Assembly (NCBI RefSeq): GCF_001618145.1
Contig: NZ_LQNF01000004.1
Coordinates: 186,001 to 250,000 of the forward strand
Direction: 5' to 3'
Origin: Oceanobacillus damuensis
GTDB taxonomy: Bacteria > Bacillota > Bacilli > Bacillales > Amphibacillaceae
DNA: 64,000 nt
Shown here: positions 37,156 through 45,360 of the stretch, piece by piece
How the letters are laid out: each line of letters starts with the position of its first letter
How positions within the stretch are numbered: the first letter of the stretch is position 1
Position numbers and translations under genes: made by a program
The notes under the pieces: generated by a model
Database searches by the model: none
What the model saw: the letters and a program-made list of their open reading frames with translations, nothing else
What the model was told of the DNA's origin: nothing

Positions 37156-37198
37156 TAAGTACGCACTTAAAGGCAACCTAGTATGCAAAAAGATACTA
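37156..37198. promoter_or_regulatory. Two inverted repeats between LLM gene and HxlR regulator
   Basis: TAAGTACGCACTTA (37156-37169) is a perfect palindrome of 5-bp arms; TAGTAT (37179-37184) and ATACTA (37193-37198) form a second one with 8-base spacer. Both sit in the 173-base divergent region and resemble HxlR/YodB-type operators. Confidence 0.5.
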
Positions 37199-37211
37199 AG
37201 GAGAATGTTAA

Positions 37212-37559
37212 ATGGAAAAGATACCTGAATTTTGTCGTGTAGAGGATGCATTGGGTATATTGGTCGGTAAATGGAAACCGATTATTTTACTGCATTTATT
37301 GCAAGAAGGTACGAAACGTTTTAGTGAGCTTAAACGCAGCATGCCCGGAATCACACAAAAGGTGCTGACAAAACAATTACGGGAACTGGAAGACGAAGAT
37401 ATTGTTGCACGTGTTGTATATCCCCAGGTTCCACCCAAAGTGGAGTATTCGATTACCGAATATGGCAGAAGCTTGGAACCTATTCTGGAAGCAATGCACG
37501 AATGGGGCACGAACCATACTTTGCATAAAATGAAGAAGAGGAATGAAAAGAGCCTTTAA
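37212..37559 (+). CDS. HxlR-family transcriptional regulator
   Basis: Compact winged-helix regulator of 115 residues: [53 protein letters not shown] and [16 protein letters not shown] are the HxlR family blocks. A cysteine at residue 9 lies before the first helix, the position of the redox or electrophile-sensing cysteine in YodB, HypR and related proteins, so thiol-based sensing is possible. AAGGAGA precedes ATG 37212. Divergent from the flavin monooxygenase operon, which is its likely target. Confidence 0.88.
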   Translation: MEKIPEFCRVEDALGILVGKWKPIILLHLLQEGTKRFSELKRSMPGITQKVLTKQLRELEDEDIVARVVYPQVPPKVEYSITEYGRSLEPILEAMHEWGTNHTLHKMKKRNEKSL

Positions 37560-37561
37560 CT

Positions 37562-37599
37562 AAAAATCCCTTTAGGCAAAAAAATCTAAAGGGATTTTT
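37562..37599. terminator. Bidirectional terminator between HxlR gene and nucleoside hydrolase
   Basis: AAAAATCCCTTTAG (37562-37575) pairs with CTAAAGGGATTTTT (37586-37599), between convergent genes. Confidence 0.9.
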
Positions 37600-37640
37600 A
37601 GCAGTACTGCTTACATGTTCTGTATTTTAAAAACTAACGT

Positions 37641-38576
37641 TTATTGTCCCGCTAAATCAGTGATATAGTTAAAAAAACGATCCCTGTCCGCTTCATAAAC
37701 CAGCTGAACAGCTCGTCCATCATCGGACTTCTCCGTTTTCCCTTGACTTGGTCCATCTTCATGAACGATGCTTCTCACTTCCTTTTTCTTTACAAGGTCT
37801 TCCCTCCCTATCGTCGCTGTTGTCAATACGTCCCAAAGGAAATATGTCGAATTTGTCTGGAAGTGGACAAGCGGTGGAACCATGGCATAGCATTGACCAA
37901 GGAAATCAATCCCCAAGTCTCTTCGTTCAGAAGCCCATCTGTTACGGACATCCAATGTAAGAGGTACCATGTTTGTACTTTCGAGTGCCACTAAATCAAT
38001 TCGAATATTGGAGTCCCACACGACTTTAACTGCTTCCGGATCCCAGAAAGCGTTCCACTCAGCGGTCCCATCATGCTCGGGTTCTTCCACATTGCCCTTT
38101 TCCAAAAAGGTACCACCCATCCATGCCAGTTTTTCAATCTTATCTTCTATATCCGGAGCTTCCTTCAGCGCCCGCGCCAAATCTGTTAACGGTCCGACGA
38201 ATAATAAGGTCACTTTCTCATCACTCTTACGCAAAGATTCGACCAAATGTTGATGTGCGGGTAAATCTGCCTCTTTCGTTTTGACCGGTAAAAATTCATT
38301 TAATATCGGCAAGGCATCGACTAAAAAGGCATGCATTCGCCAGTCCTTTGGAAAAGGATTTTTCCCACGTGAATTAGAGGGTGCTACTTCAATTTCCTTC
38401 CCCTTACCAAATCGATCGATAATTTTTCTGCTGGCAGACACCGCCGGTTCCAAATAACAATCTGCAGGAATTACTCCAACACCGATCAGCTCCACATCTT
38501 CCATTTGCAATAACAGGAACAGCGAAACTAAATCATCCACACCACCATCATGGTTAAGGTATACTTTTGTTGCCAT
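37641..38576 (-). CDS. Inosine-uridine preferring nucleoside hydrolase-family protein
   Basis: Calcium-dependent family that splits N-glycosidic bonds of nucleosides. The N-terminal Ca/ribose motif is NHDGGVDD where typical members read DxDPGxDD, so the first aspartate is Asn and the proline is Gly; later family blocks are present (LLFVGPLTDLARAL, MGGTF, AEWNAFWDPEAVKVV). Length 311 is usual. ATG 38576 has AAAGGAAG 8 bases upstream. The altered motif leaves catalytic competence or substrate class uncertain. Monocistronic. Confidence 0.82.
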   Translation of the reverse strand: MATKVYLNHDGGVDDLVSLFLLLQMEDVELIGVGVIPADCYLEPAVSASRKIIDRFGKGKEIEVAPSNSRGKNPFPKDWRMHAFLVDALPILNEFLPVKTKEADLPAHQHLVESLRKSDEKVTLLFVGPLTDLARALKEAPDIEDKIEKLAWMGGTFLEKGNVEEPEHDGTAEWNAFWDPEAVKVVWDSNIRIDLVALESTNMVPLTLDVRNRWASERRDLGIDFLGQCYAMVPPLVHFQTNSTYFLWDVLTTATIGREDLVKKKEVRSIVHEDGPSQGKTEKSDDGRAVQLVYEADRDRFFNYITDLAGQ

Positions 38577-38873
38577 TGACTGCACTTCCTTTCATGCTGT
38601 AGATTCACACTCTTGTTAGTATACTTCATTTTCATAGCTCATTCATAATTTCTTATCTTTAATTTTCATGACCCGCAATGCTCAGCCATAATGCATGGTA
38701 TAAAGAAAACCTCTTGCATCAACTTTTTTCTTTATCAGTATTGCGATTCCCCGCAAAAAGTCCTGGTTATTTTGTACGTAAATTATTCATACAAAATTAT
38801 TTCTAAATTAATCCTTCCTATACATTCTTTCTCTATACTTTACTTTGCAGAAAGATGGAGAAGGAGGAGAAAA

Positions 38874-40709
38874 ATGTTGGAAAAAGACAGATTAGGAAAC
38901 TATGTAGCTATCACTGTAAGTATTGTACTATTATGTATGTTGTTGCCTCTCCAAACTAGTCAGGCATCATCAGTTGAAAATGTTGCATCAAGTGAAACTG
39001 GAGGAGCTTTAGCACATTGGAAGTTTTCTAAGGAATATGTGAAATCAGGTTCCATCGAAACGGGGGATCTGGTGATAGAAGATGCTAGTGGCAACGGGAA
39101 TAATTTAATTCTGGAAACGGTAGGAGATGCTTCCTCTGAGGAAACTGAAGGTATGGTTAGATGGTCTGAGGATGATTATGCAAACGAGGATTCTACCCAA
39201 AGTATAGAATTTGGAAACTATAAACAAGCGCCAGTTGGGCGATATTTTAGAACAACAGATGATGCTCCCATTAACTCAGAAAAGTTTAAAGATGGATTTA
39301 CGATAGAAGTTATCATGAAAATGCCTCAAGACTTTGCGCCTGAAAAACATTCTTGGATGGGAATTCTAACTCGGCAAGGACAAGCTGCAGATTTAAATAA
39401 AACAGAAGGCGAAAAAGAAATTCTTTCCACACTTTCTGTTTCCAATTTGAAGGAATTGCAATGGACAAGCCATCCGACTAACTTAAATTATAATCAGACA
39501 AACTGGTCTTTCTCATTGGATAGTAAAGAAGATTGGTATCATGTTGCCATAGTAAATGATGGTAATCATACAAAGTTATATGTGAATGGTGTTACTGATT
39601 TTCGTAATACAGAAGAAGTAATGAATGGTATTGACGCGATTCAAGAAAAGGGTTGGAATATAGGTGCTTCTGAATGGGAAAATGAGATAGATGCCTTATT
39701 TGCCGGAAAAATTCAAGAAATTCGAATGAGCGATCAAGCACTTAATCAGGAAGATTGGTTAGTTGATGGACCTCAAGAAAGTCATGTGGAATATGGAACC
39801 AATGAGGATATCCCTTTATTAACCGATAAAGACAACTACAACTTTGTTTTTGTACCAGATCCACAAAAGACGGTTCGTTACCAGGATGAAATCTTTTATG
39901 AGCAAATGAAATGGATTGCAACGAATAAAAATAGTCACCACATCGCTATGACAGCTTTTGTTGGCGATATGGTTGACAGGAGCAATAGCTTAGATGAATG
40001 GACTGCTTCTGATAAAGGTGTGGACTTACTTGATAGGCATCGGGTTCCTTATCTTGTTACTGCTGGCAACCACGATTACGGAATCGATGACCCTTACTTG
40101 GATTATTACAGTGAGCAACGCTTTGCTGATAAAGAATATTTTAAAGAAAGTTCTCCATCTGGATATAGTTCTTACGGTATCATAAAGGCTGGAAACTATA
40201 GTTATCTATTTTTGATGGTCGATATGAAACATGTTGAAGAAGATAGTGATTGGGCAAAACAGGTATTAAACAACCATCCTAATTTGCCTACCATACTAGT
40301 ATCACATGAAATACTTGCCGTTTCAGGGGACGGTAATTCAGCAGCGGATACAGCCCGTGGGAATCTTATTTGGGATGAGTTGGTTGATGACCATAACCAA
40401 GTATTTATGACAGTAAGCGGCCACCATCACGGTGCACTGCAGCGCATTAAGCAAAATGCAACAGGAAATGACGTCATTCAAATACTTGTAGACTATCAAT
40501 CCAGCTTTGCTGGAGGAAATGGATGGATGCGTTTTGCAGAATTTGACGAGCAAGAGAATCAAATTAATTTTAAAACCTATTCTCCTTGGGTTGAGAAGTT
40601 ACCAAAACCACAACGCACCTATTTCGATGTGAAATATTTAAATTCGGAAAATGATCAGTTTGAAATTGATTTTAATTTTGAAGAACGTTTCAGTTTTTAT
40701 GGTGAATAA
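38874..40709 (+). CDS. Secreted LamG-like/calcineurin-type phosphoesterase
   Basis: Start at ATG 38874 with AAGGAGGA 6 bases upstream; the open frame extends 61 codons further but without signal peptide logic. Residues 1-33 form a signal peptide with a hydrophobic stretch ending TSQASS, so the protein is exported. Residues about 45-235 look like a concanavalin/LamG jelly roll (ALAHWKFS..., WYHVAIVNDGNHTKLYVNG). Residues about 260-550 are a metallophosphatase: GDMVDR, AGNHDYG, LVSHEIL and SGHHHGALQ; the first motif is VPDPQ, lacking the usual His. Likely a cell-surface or secreted phosphodiesterase; substrate unknown. Confidence 0.78.
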   Translation: MLEKDRLGNYVAITVSIVLLCMLLPLQTSQASSVENVASSETGGALAHWKFSKEYVKSGSIETGDLVIEDASGNGNNLILETVGDASSEETEGMVRWSEDDYANEDSTQSIEFGNYKQAPVGRYFRTTDDAPINSEKFKDGFTIEVIMKMPQDFAPEKHSWMGILTRQGQAADLNKTEGEKEILSTLSVSNLKELQWTSHPTNLNYNQTNWSFSLDSKEDWYHVAIVNDGNHTKLYVNGVTDFRNTEEVMNGIDAIQEKGWNIGASEWENEIDALFAGKIQEIRMSDQALNQEDWLVDGPQESHVEYGTNEDIPLLTDKDNYNFVFVPDPQKTVRYQDEIFYEQMKWIATNKNSHHIAMTAFVGDMVDRSNSLDEWTASDKGVDLLDRHRVPYLVTAGNHDYGIDDPYLDYYSEQRFADKEYFKESSPSGYSSYGIIKAGNYSYLFLMVDMKHVEEDSDWAKQVLNNHPNLPTILVSHEILAVSGDGNSAADTARGNLIWDELVDDHNQVFMTVSGHHHGALQRIKQNATGNDVIQILVDYQSSFAGGNGWMRFAEFDEQENQINFKTYSPWVEKLPKPQRTYFDVKYLNSENDQFEIDFNFEERFSFYGE

Positions 40710-40733
40710 TAATCGGAATTAAACGCATGATTA

Positions 40734-40766
40734 AAACGCCCTGGATTTTTTCTGGGGCGTTTTAAA
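40734..40766 (+). terminator. Terminator of exported phosphoesterase gene
   Basis: AAAACGCCC (40734-40742) pairs with GGGCGTTTT ending at 40764, with a 12-base loop. Confidence 0.8.
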
Positions 40767-40820
40767 GTTATAAAACTACTTAGGAGGGGGTATTATAAAG
40801 CGAAATTCAAAGAAATCCCA

Positions 40821-41834
40821 TTAAATACACTCTATAACAGTATCCCCGAACTCCCTGATATCCGATAAATAGTCATACCCTGGAGTGGAACCAAAACTAT
40901 TCAACATACGAACTGCTACTATATCATGCTTGGGAATCACCAATAAGGCAACATTCGTATATCCTAAAATCTGAAAAGAGCCTTTAGGTACACGTTCACC
41001 AATTTCCGTTTTCTTTGCAGGCAAGTCCTTCACAAACCATAAAAAACCGTTTTGAGGTAGATCCTTATTCAATAAGTTCGGTGCCTGAAGGGATGCAGCC
41101 ATCTTGAGGATGTCTTTTGAAATCGCTTGTTTTCCACTTACAAATCCCTGTTTCAAATGGATATATCCCCAATATGCAAGCTCTCTAGTAGATACATACA
41201 TATTCTTCTTATTCCCATCCGTACCTTTACTTGTTGACCAAAATCTATTATCTGGCTCTCTAATAACTTGTACTAGGTTTTCATTTGGTTCATCATGCCA
41301 TCCAGTTTCCTTAAACTCTAAAGGTTTAAATACTTGTTCTTTAAGGATTTGAGCAATAGTTTTTCCAGTAGCCAGTTTGACAACCTGTGACAATAGCTCA
41401 CTGCCTATATCACGATATGCCCAGCTTTGTCCTGGTGCAAATTCTCGAATTAGTTTTCCCTCTGTTGTGTTTAAACCGTGTGTATGTGTTAGCAAGTTTC
41501 TGATCGTTATCTGTTTAAAAATATCAGTGCTAACTGCAGACAGATATTTAGTGACTTCATCGTCGATAGACTCTATGTAGCCATAATGTACTGCATATGC
41601 AACCGCAAATCCAATATAGCTTTTTCGAACAGAAGCTACATGAAACTGTGAGTCTTTCTGAATAGGTTTTGCATCAGGAGCTTTTGAATGATTCCCCCAA
41701 TAAACCTCCGTGACGATTTTATTGTTGTGAATAACCATCACGCTTGCACCTGAGCAATCTACCGTTTGAGAAGTTTCTTTTACCTGTGATACTAAAGAGC
41801 TAAATTGGCTGTTTAACTTTCTCTCTATAACCAT
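40821..41834 (-). CDS. Serine hydrolase, beta-lactamase class C/penicillin-binding-like family
   Basis: Cytoplasmic-looking 337-residue protein without signal peptide. The SxxK nucleophile motif is SVRKS (about residues 68-72), the second motif is YRD in SWAYRDIGSELL, in place of Y-x-N, and NLLTHTHGL is the usual third block of esterase EstB/AmpC-like proteins. Such proteins are esterases, peptidases or of unknown role; activity as beta-lactamase is not implied. Monocistronic. Confidence 0.78.
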   Translation of the reverse strand: MVIERKLNSQFSSLVSQVKETSQTVDCSGASVMVIHNNKIVTEVYWGNHSKAPDAKPIQKDSQFHVASVRKSYIGFAVAYAVHYGYIESIDDEVTKYLSAVSTDIFKQITIRNLLTHTHGLNTTEGKLIREFAPGQSWAYRDIGSELLSQVVKLATGKTIAQILKEQVFKPLEFKETGWHDEPNENLVQVIREPDNRFWSTSKGTDGNKKNMYVSTRELAYWGYIHLKQGFVSGKQAISKDILKMAASLQAPNLLNKDLPQNGFLWFVKDLPAKKTEIGERVPKGSFQILGYTNVALLVIPKHDIVAVRMLNSFGSTPGYDYLSDIREFGDTVIECI

Positions 41835-42136
41835 ATTTTCTCCTTTCGAAAGACATTTTTAGAATAGGCAGGAAAGTAATGGGGTCTTAATTATAGCAGT
41901 TCAGAGTTATAATAGAATTTGGTTATTGTCTTTTAAGTATACAACAGATAGTTTAATTGTATTTATTCAAAAGATTTTTTATGGATACAAAATAAAGGAT
42001 AAACTACATGATACTTTTTAAAAACAAAATGAGTTACTTTAAATAGAACACCAACTAATACTTTATCTCCTCATGCAGATTTGTTTTTCTATTTGATTTA
42101 AAACACTCTCTAAACTGTTGTTTTACGGCAAATAAA

Positions 42137-42186
42137 AGAATCCATTTCGAAAAAAGATCAATCAAAATGGATTCTACAATTTTTTA
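42137..42186 (+). terminator. Orphan terminator-like hairpin
   Basis: AGAATCCATTT (42137-42147) pairs perfectly with AAATGGATTCT (42165-42175), followed by a T-run at 42180-42185. No gene ends nearby on either strand in 41835-42300, which otherwise shows nothing I can support. Confidence 0.55.
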
Positions 42187-42298
42187 CAGATAAAATTTTC
42201 ATAAAAGAGTTTGACCATTTTAGAATGCGTTTTGTGGACATGTGCAACTTTTAGTTAACTTGTCCTTTACTTGCTGAGACTCGTCATGGTAGCATATA

Positions 42299-42327
42299 GT
42301 TTGAATTCTGATTATTTATGGTATAAT
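42299..42327 (+). promoter_or_regulatory. Promoter of antitoxin RNA
   Basis: A consensus -10 TATAAT (42322-42327) with a -35-like GTTTGA (42299-42304, 17-base spacer) or TTGAAT (42301-42306, 15-base spacer). Transcription should start near 42334. Confidence 0.6.
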
Positions 42328-42333
42328 GAAAGT

Positions 42334-42484
42334 AATAACATACAATAATAAAAAGACCGCCAGCGTTACAGCGCTGACGATCTGATGCATTAGCATGATT
42401 CCCTGCAAGGGGGATTGGCTGTATAGGTCTAAAAAATAAGCACCCACAGGAGCCGTCAACTCAATGGGGGGGCTTATTTTTTTT
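42334..42484 (+). ncRNA. Antitoxin RNA of type I toxin-antitoxin module
   Basis: Starting at the promoter above and ending at the terminator AAAATAAGC...GCTTATTTTTTTT (from about 42431 to 42484), this 150-base RNA contains no convincing open frame. It is highly structured: a closing AGACC...GGTCT helix, CAGCG/CGCTG, ATGC/GCAT and TCCC/GGGA hairpins. It converges on and overlaps the 3' end of the toxin gene on the minus strand through the shared terminator, the arrangement of txpA/RatA and bsrG/SR4. By this geometry it would pair with the 3' part of the toxin message and promote decay or block translation (inference). Confidence 0.72.
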
Positions 42485-42557
42485 GGTTAAATGACAGCAT
42501 AGCTACAATCAACATTCCGAAAGTTAAAGCTAACATCAATGCTTCGAATACTGCCAT
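42474..42557 (-). CDS. Small hydrophobic holin-like type I toxin (27 aa)
   Basis: The 27-residue peptide begins MAVFEALMLAL, has one membrane-spanning stretch rich in Leu, Met and Val, and ends with a short polar tail NQKK, matching the putative holin-like toxin (Hol-Tox/TxpA-related) family in which 'FEALMLM' is the signature. Such peptides damage the membrane when overproduced. An unusually strong ribosome site AAAGGAGGTG lies 5-6 bases before ATG 42557 but is buried in a hairpin. The stop codon lies inside the bidirectional terminator stem. An extended -10 promoter at 42628-42633 would start the message. Too short for ordinary ORF lists. Confidence 0.78.
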   Translation of the reverse strand: MAVFEALMLALTFGMLIVAMLSFNQKK

Positions 42558-42593
42558 TGGCACCACCTCCTTTCTATCGGAGATGAATGCCAA
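42557..42593 (-). promoter_or_regulatory. Hairpin sequestering the toxin ribosome binding site
   Basis: In the toxin mRNA, TTGGCA (42593-42588) pairs with TGCCAA (42562-42557) and CATCTCC (42585-42579) with GGAGGTG (42570-42564), including one G-T pair, leaving an 8-base loop. The ribosome site and the bases just before the ATG are thus double-stranded. Confidence 0.65.
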
Positions 42594-42627
42594 CCCGCCC
42601 ATGAGTTTATCAAACTATTGTTCTTCC

Positions 42628-42636
42628 ATTATAACA
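42628..42636 (-). promoter_or_regulatory. Extended -10 promoter of toxin gene
   Basis: On the minus strand TGTTATAAT is a perfect extended -10; no good -35 is needed or seen. Transcription would start near 42621, giving a leader of about 64 bases. Confidence 0.55.
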
Positions 42637-42756
42637 TTTCATCAAAATTAACGTCTCCAACAAACAATTCATGTTACATCAGGTTTCCGATTGATAGGAT
42701 AGATCTCATTAAGTTTTAAAATATTGAACTAGTATTGGAAATCAGCACATTATCCC

Positions 42757-42800
42757 AGACCTTGAATTTCAAATTAATTCAGGGTCTAGGATTTTCTCTT
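42757..42800 (+). terminator. Orphan hairpin right of toxin locus
   Basis: AGACCTTGAATT (42757-42768) pairs with AATTCAGGGTCT (42776-42787) with one T-G pair, followed by AGGATTTTCTCTT. No adjacent gene ends here; the remainder of 42660-42910 shows nothing else. Confidence 0.4.
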
Positions 42801-42910
42801 CTTCATGACACATTAAACAATGCTAGTTGACGTGGGTCTTCTTAGGACGTGAGTGGTCGGTTCGACAAACGCTGTGGTAAAGCCAATTTTTTGTACTTTC
42901 TTATCTATTT

Positions 42911-42955
42911 AAAAAACAACCCTATACGAACGTACTATCGTAAAGGGTTGTTTTT
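42911..42955 (-). terminator. Terminator of glmS
   Basis: AAAAAACAACCC...TACGA pairs with TCGTA...GGGTTGTTTTT; on the minus strand the stem is followed by a T-run, 50 bases beyond the glmS stop. Confidence 0.82.
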
Positions 42956-43003
42956 ATCAAACTTTATTTCAAAGCTACATTAATTCAATGACACAACAAA
43001 ATA

Positions 43004-44806
43004 TTATTCAACTGTCACTGACTTAGCCAGGTTGCGTGGTTTATCCACATCACATCCACGGTGCAATGCTGCATAATAGGAAAGCAATTGCATTGGAATA
43101 ACACTTACAAGCGGTGTCAGTAATTCATGGACATGTGGTAATACAAAGGCGTCGTCATCCTGCTCCAGCCCTTTCAGACTGATAACCATTGCATTTGCGC
43201 CACGGGCAACAACTTCCTGTACGTTACCACGAATAGAGTAGTTTACGTTTTCCTGTGTTGCGAGAGCAATAACAGGAGTCCCTTCTTCAATTAAAGCAAT
43301 AGTACCATGCTTCAATTCTCCTCCGGCAAACCCTTCTGCCTGAATATAGGAAATCTCTTTCAGCTTCAGTGCCGCTTCAAGGGAAACATTATAATCGCTG
43401 CTTCTGCCAATGAAGAAAGCATTGCGTGTCGTTGCAAAATAATCTCTTGCAAGCTGTTCAAATTCCTCTTTCTGATCTGTTAATACTTCCATCGCATTTG
43501 CAACAATTGCAAGCTCTTGCATTGGATCAAAGTCCAGCTCAAGACCCTTTGCGTTCGCTGTATCGACTGCCAGAATTGCCAAGACGGCGATTTGAGCAGT
43601 ATATGCTTTTGTTGATGCTACCGCGATTTCCGGTCCTGCATATAAGTGCAGTGTATAATCTGCTTCACGAGAAAGGGTCGATCCTGGCACATTTGTAATT
43701 GTAAGTGCCGGATATCCCATTTTTTTAATTTTCACCAATACGGATCTGCTGTCAGCAGTTTCCCCACTTTGTGAAATGAACACAAATAATGGTTTTTCTG
43801 ACAGTATTGGCATATTATATGAAAATTCACTTGCAACATGGACTTCTACTGGGATTTTTGCTAATTTTTCCAGGAACTCTTTACCGACAAGACCTGCATG
43901 GTAGCTTGTTCCTGCTGCAATGATATAAATACGGTCTGCTGCTTTCATTGCCTTACGAATATCCGCAGCAAGCTTCAATTCGTTGTTCTCATTTTGATAT
44001 TCATTGATGATTTTACGCATGACAATCGGCTGTTCATCAATTTCTTTAAGCATAAAGTGTGGGTACGTACCTTTTTCGGTATCACTCGCATCGATTTCAG
44101 CAGTGTACGGCTTACGCTCTACAGCTGTTCCTTCCAGTGTTTGTACTTCAACATAATTACGATTCACAAGTACAATTTCCTTATCGAAAATTTCCACATA
44201 CTGATCCGTTTCCTTCAACGTTGCCATCGCATCACTTGCAACTAGGTTGAATCCATCGCCTAGGCCTACTAATAGCGGGCTTTTATTTTTGGAAACATAC
44301 AACGTATCAGGATCTTCCGCATCAATCAGGCCAATTGCATAAGATCCCTTTAATAGACCCATCACTTCACGAAATGCTTCCGTTGTATCCTGATGTTTTT
44401 GATAAAGCTTTTCAATCAGCTGTACGATTACTTCTGTATCTGTATCACTAACGAAATTTACATCACTTAGATATTCTTTTTTCAGGTCGTTGTAATTTTC
44501 AATAACACCATTATGAACAATCGTAAATCTTCCAGACACGCTTTGATGAGGATGTGCATTAATGATGCTTGGCACACCATGTGTCGCCCAGCGGGTGTGG
44601 CCGATTCCCATTGTTGCATGTACAGATTTATCAACACTTTCTCGCAGAGCTGCAATACGACCCTTTACTTTTGTCAGATTGACTCCTTCATCATTCAGGA
44701 TAGCAATTCCTGCAGAATCATAACCTCTATATTCCAGTTTTTCCAGTCCATTCAATAAAATCTCTTTTGTATCGTTTTGTCCGATATAACCTACTATTCC
44801 GCACAT
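43004..44806 (-). CDS. glmS: Glutamine-fructose-6-phosphate aminotransferase (isomerizing)
   Basis: Makes glucosamine-6-phosphate, the entry to cell-wall amino sugars. N-terminal class II glutaminase with the nucleophile Cys2 (MCGIVGYIG) and GHTRWATHG; two SIS isomerase domains follow, with [19 protein letters not shown] and [19 protein letters not shown], and the conserved C-terminus [13 protein letters not shown]. Length 600 is exact. Its message carries the self-cleaving glmS ribozyme. It shares the pathway with glmM 2.6 kb away; the S9 peptidase gene separates them. Confidence 0.97.
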   Translation of the reverse strand: MCGIVGYIGQNDTKEILLNGLEKLEYRGYDSAGIAILNDEGVNLTKVKGRIAALRESVDKSVHATMGIGHTRWATHGVPSIINAHPHQSVSGRFTIVHNGVIENYNDLKKEYLSDVNFVSDTDTEVIVQLIEKLYQKHQDTTEAFREVMGLLKGSYAIGLIDAEDPDTLYVSKNKSPLLVGLGDGFNLVASDAMATLKETDQYVEIFDKEIVLVNRNYVEVQTLEGTAVERKPYTAEIDASDTEKGTYPHFMLKEIDEQPIVMRKIINEYQNENNELKLAADIRKAMKAADRIYIIAAGTSYHAGLVGKEFLEKLAKIPVEVHVASEFSYNMPILSEKPLFVFISQSGETADSRSVLVKIKKMGYPALTITNVPGSTLSREADYTLHLYAGPEIAVASTKAYTAQIAVLAILAVDTANAKGLELDFDPMQELAIVANAMEVLTDQKEEFEQLARDYFATTRNAFFIGRSSDYNVSLEAALKLKEISYIQAEGFAGGELKHGTIALIEEGTPVIALATQENVNYSIRGNVQEVVARGANAMVISLKGLEQDDDAFVLPHVHELLTPLVSVIPMQLLSYYAALHRGCDVDKPRNLAKSVTVE

Positions 44807-44861
44807 TTCAATGTCCTCCTAATGAAGGGGCAGACAAACGAACCTTTACTTATATTCCAGG

Positions 44862-44881
44862 GGCGCTTGCTTGCCCCTTTC
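44862..44881 (-). other. Small hairpin between ribozyme and glmS start
   Basis: On the minus strand AGGGGC and GCCCCT pair across an 8-base loop, about 55 bases before the glmS ATG. Role unknown. Confidence 0.35.
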
Positions 44882-44902
44882 TCGTGTGTTTTTATTTGAA
44901 CA

Positions 44903-45058
44903 TCTTTCTATACCCTTTTGTCCAATAAGTCGCCTTATTGTTTTTGGGGTAAAGCTAAACGACTGAGATATCCAGCCGGGAGGCATCCGCCGAAACCCTC
45001 GATAACCTCCACCTCGTCAACTATTTCTCGCCACCGATCGGAAAAATAGTCCTGGCGC
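44903..45058 (-). ncRNA. glmS ribozyme (glucosamine-6-phosphate responsive)
   Basis: The minus strand shows the hallmark AGCGCC at the cleavage site (scission just before G at 45058), GACGAGGTGGAGGTTATCGAG, TTTCGGCGGATGCCTCCCGG, then the P3-P4 region with AAGGCGACTTATTGGACAAA. It cuts its own mRNA when glucosamine-6-phosphate is high, lowering GlmS. All core segments are present, so it should be active. Confidence 0.97.
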
Positions 45059-45166
45059 TTTTATTTCATTAATAACCTCGATGCCCCTTTCCACCCTAGA
45101 ATCAACCTCAGCTCTATTTATATACCTCATTCAAAAAAAGTTAAACATACCCAAAGAGCTCACTAT

Positions 45167-45196
45167 ATTGTAACCGAGAAAGCGTAAACAGGTCAA
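45167..45196 (-). promoter_or_regulatory. SigA promoter of glmS
   Basis: On the minus strand TTGACC (45196-45191) and TACAAT (45172-45167) are 18 bases apart; transcripts would start about 100 bases before the ribozyme cleavage site. Confidence 0.55.
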
Positions 45197-45292
45197 TACT
45201 TATTAATGAGCAGCTTTTATTTAGTTTATGATATCTAAGCTCTTCTTGTTCATGCTTTCTAGATATCACTCAGCTTTTAACACCCTCCAGAG

Positions 45293-45326
45293 AGAGGAGC
45301 TCTTCTGCAAATGGAAGAGCTCCTCT
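45293..45326 (-). terminator. Strong hairpin after the S9 peptidase gene
   Basis: A perfect 13-bp stem AGAGGAGCTCTTC/GAAGAGCTCCTCT with an 8-base loop lies 35 bases beyond the peptidase stop. A T-run is lacking on the minus strand, so termination strength is unclear. Confidence 0.55.
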
Positions 45327-45360
45327 AATAGTTCTAATTGTCATTTTAATTTGCGATACC

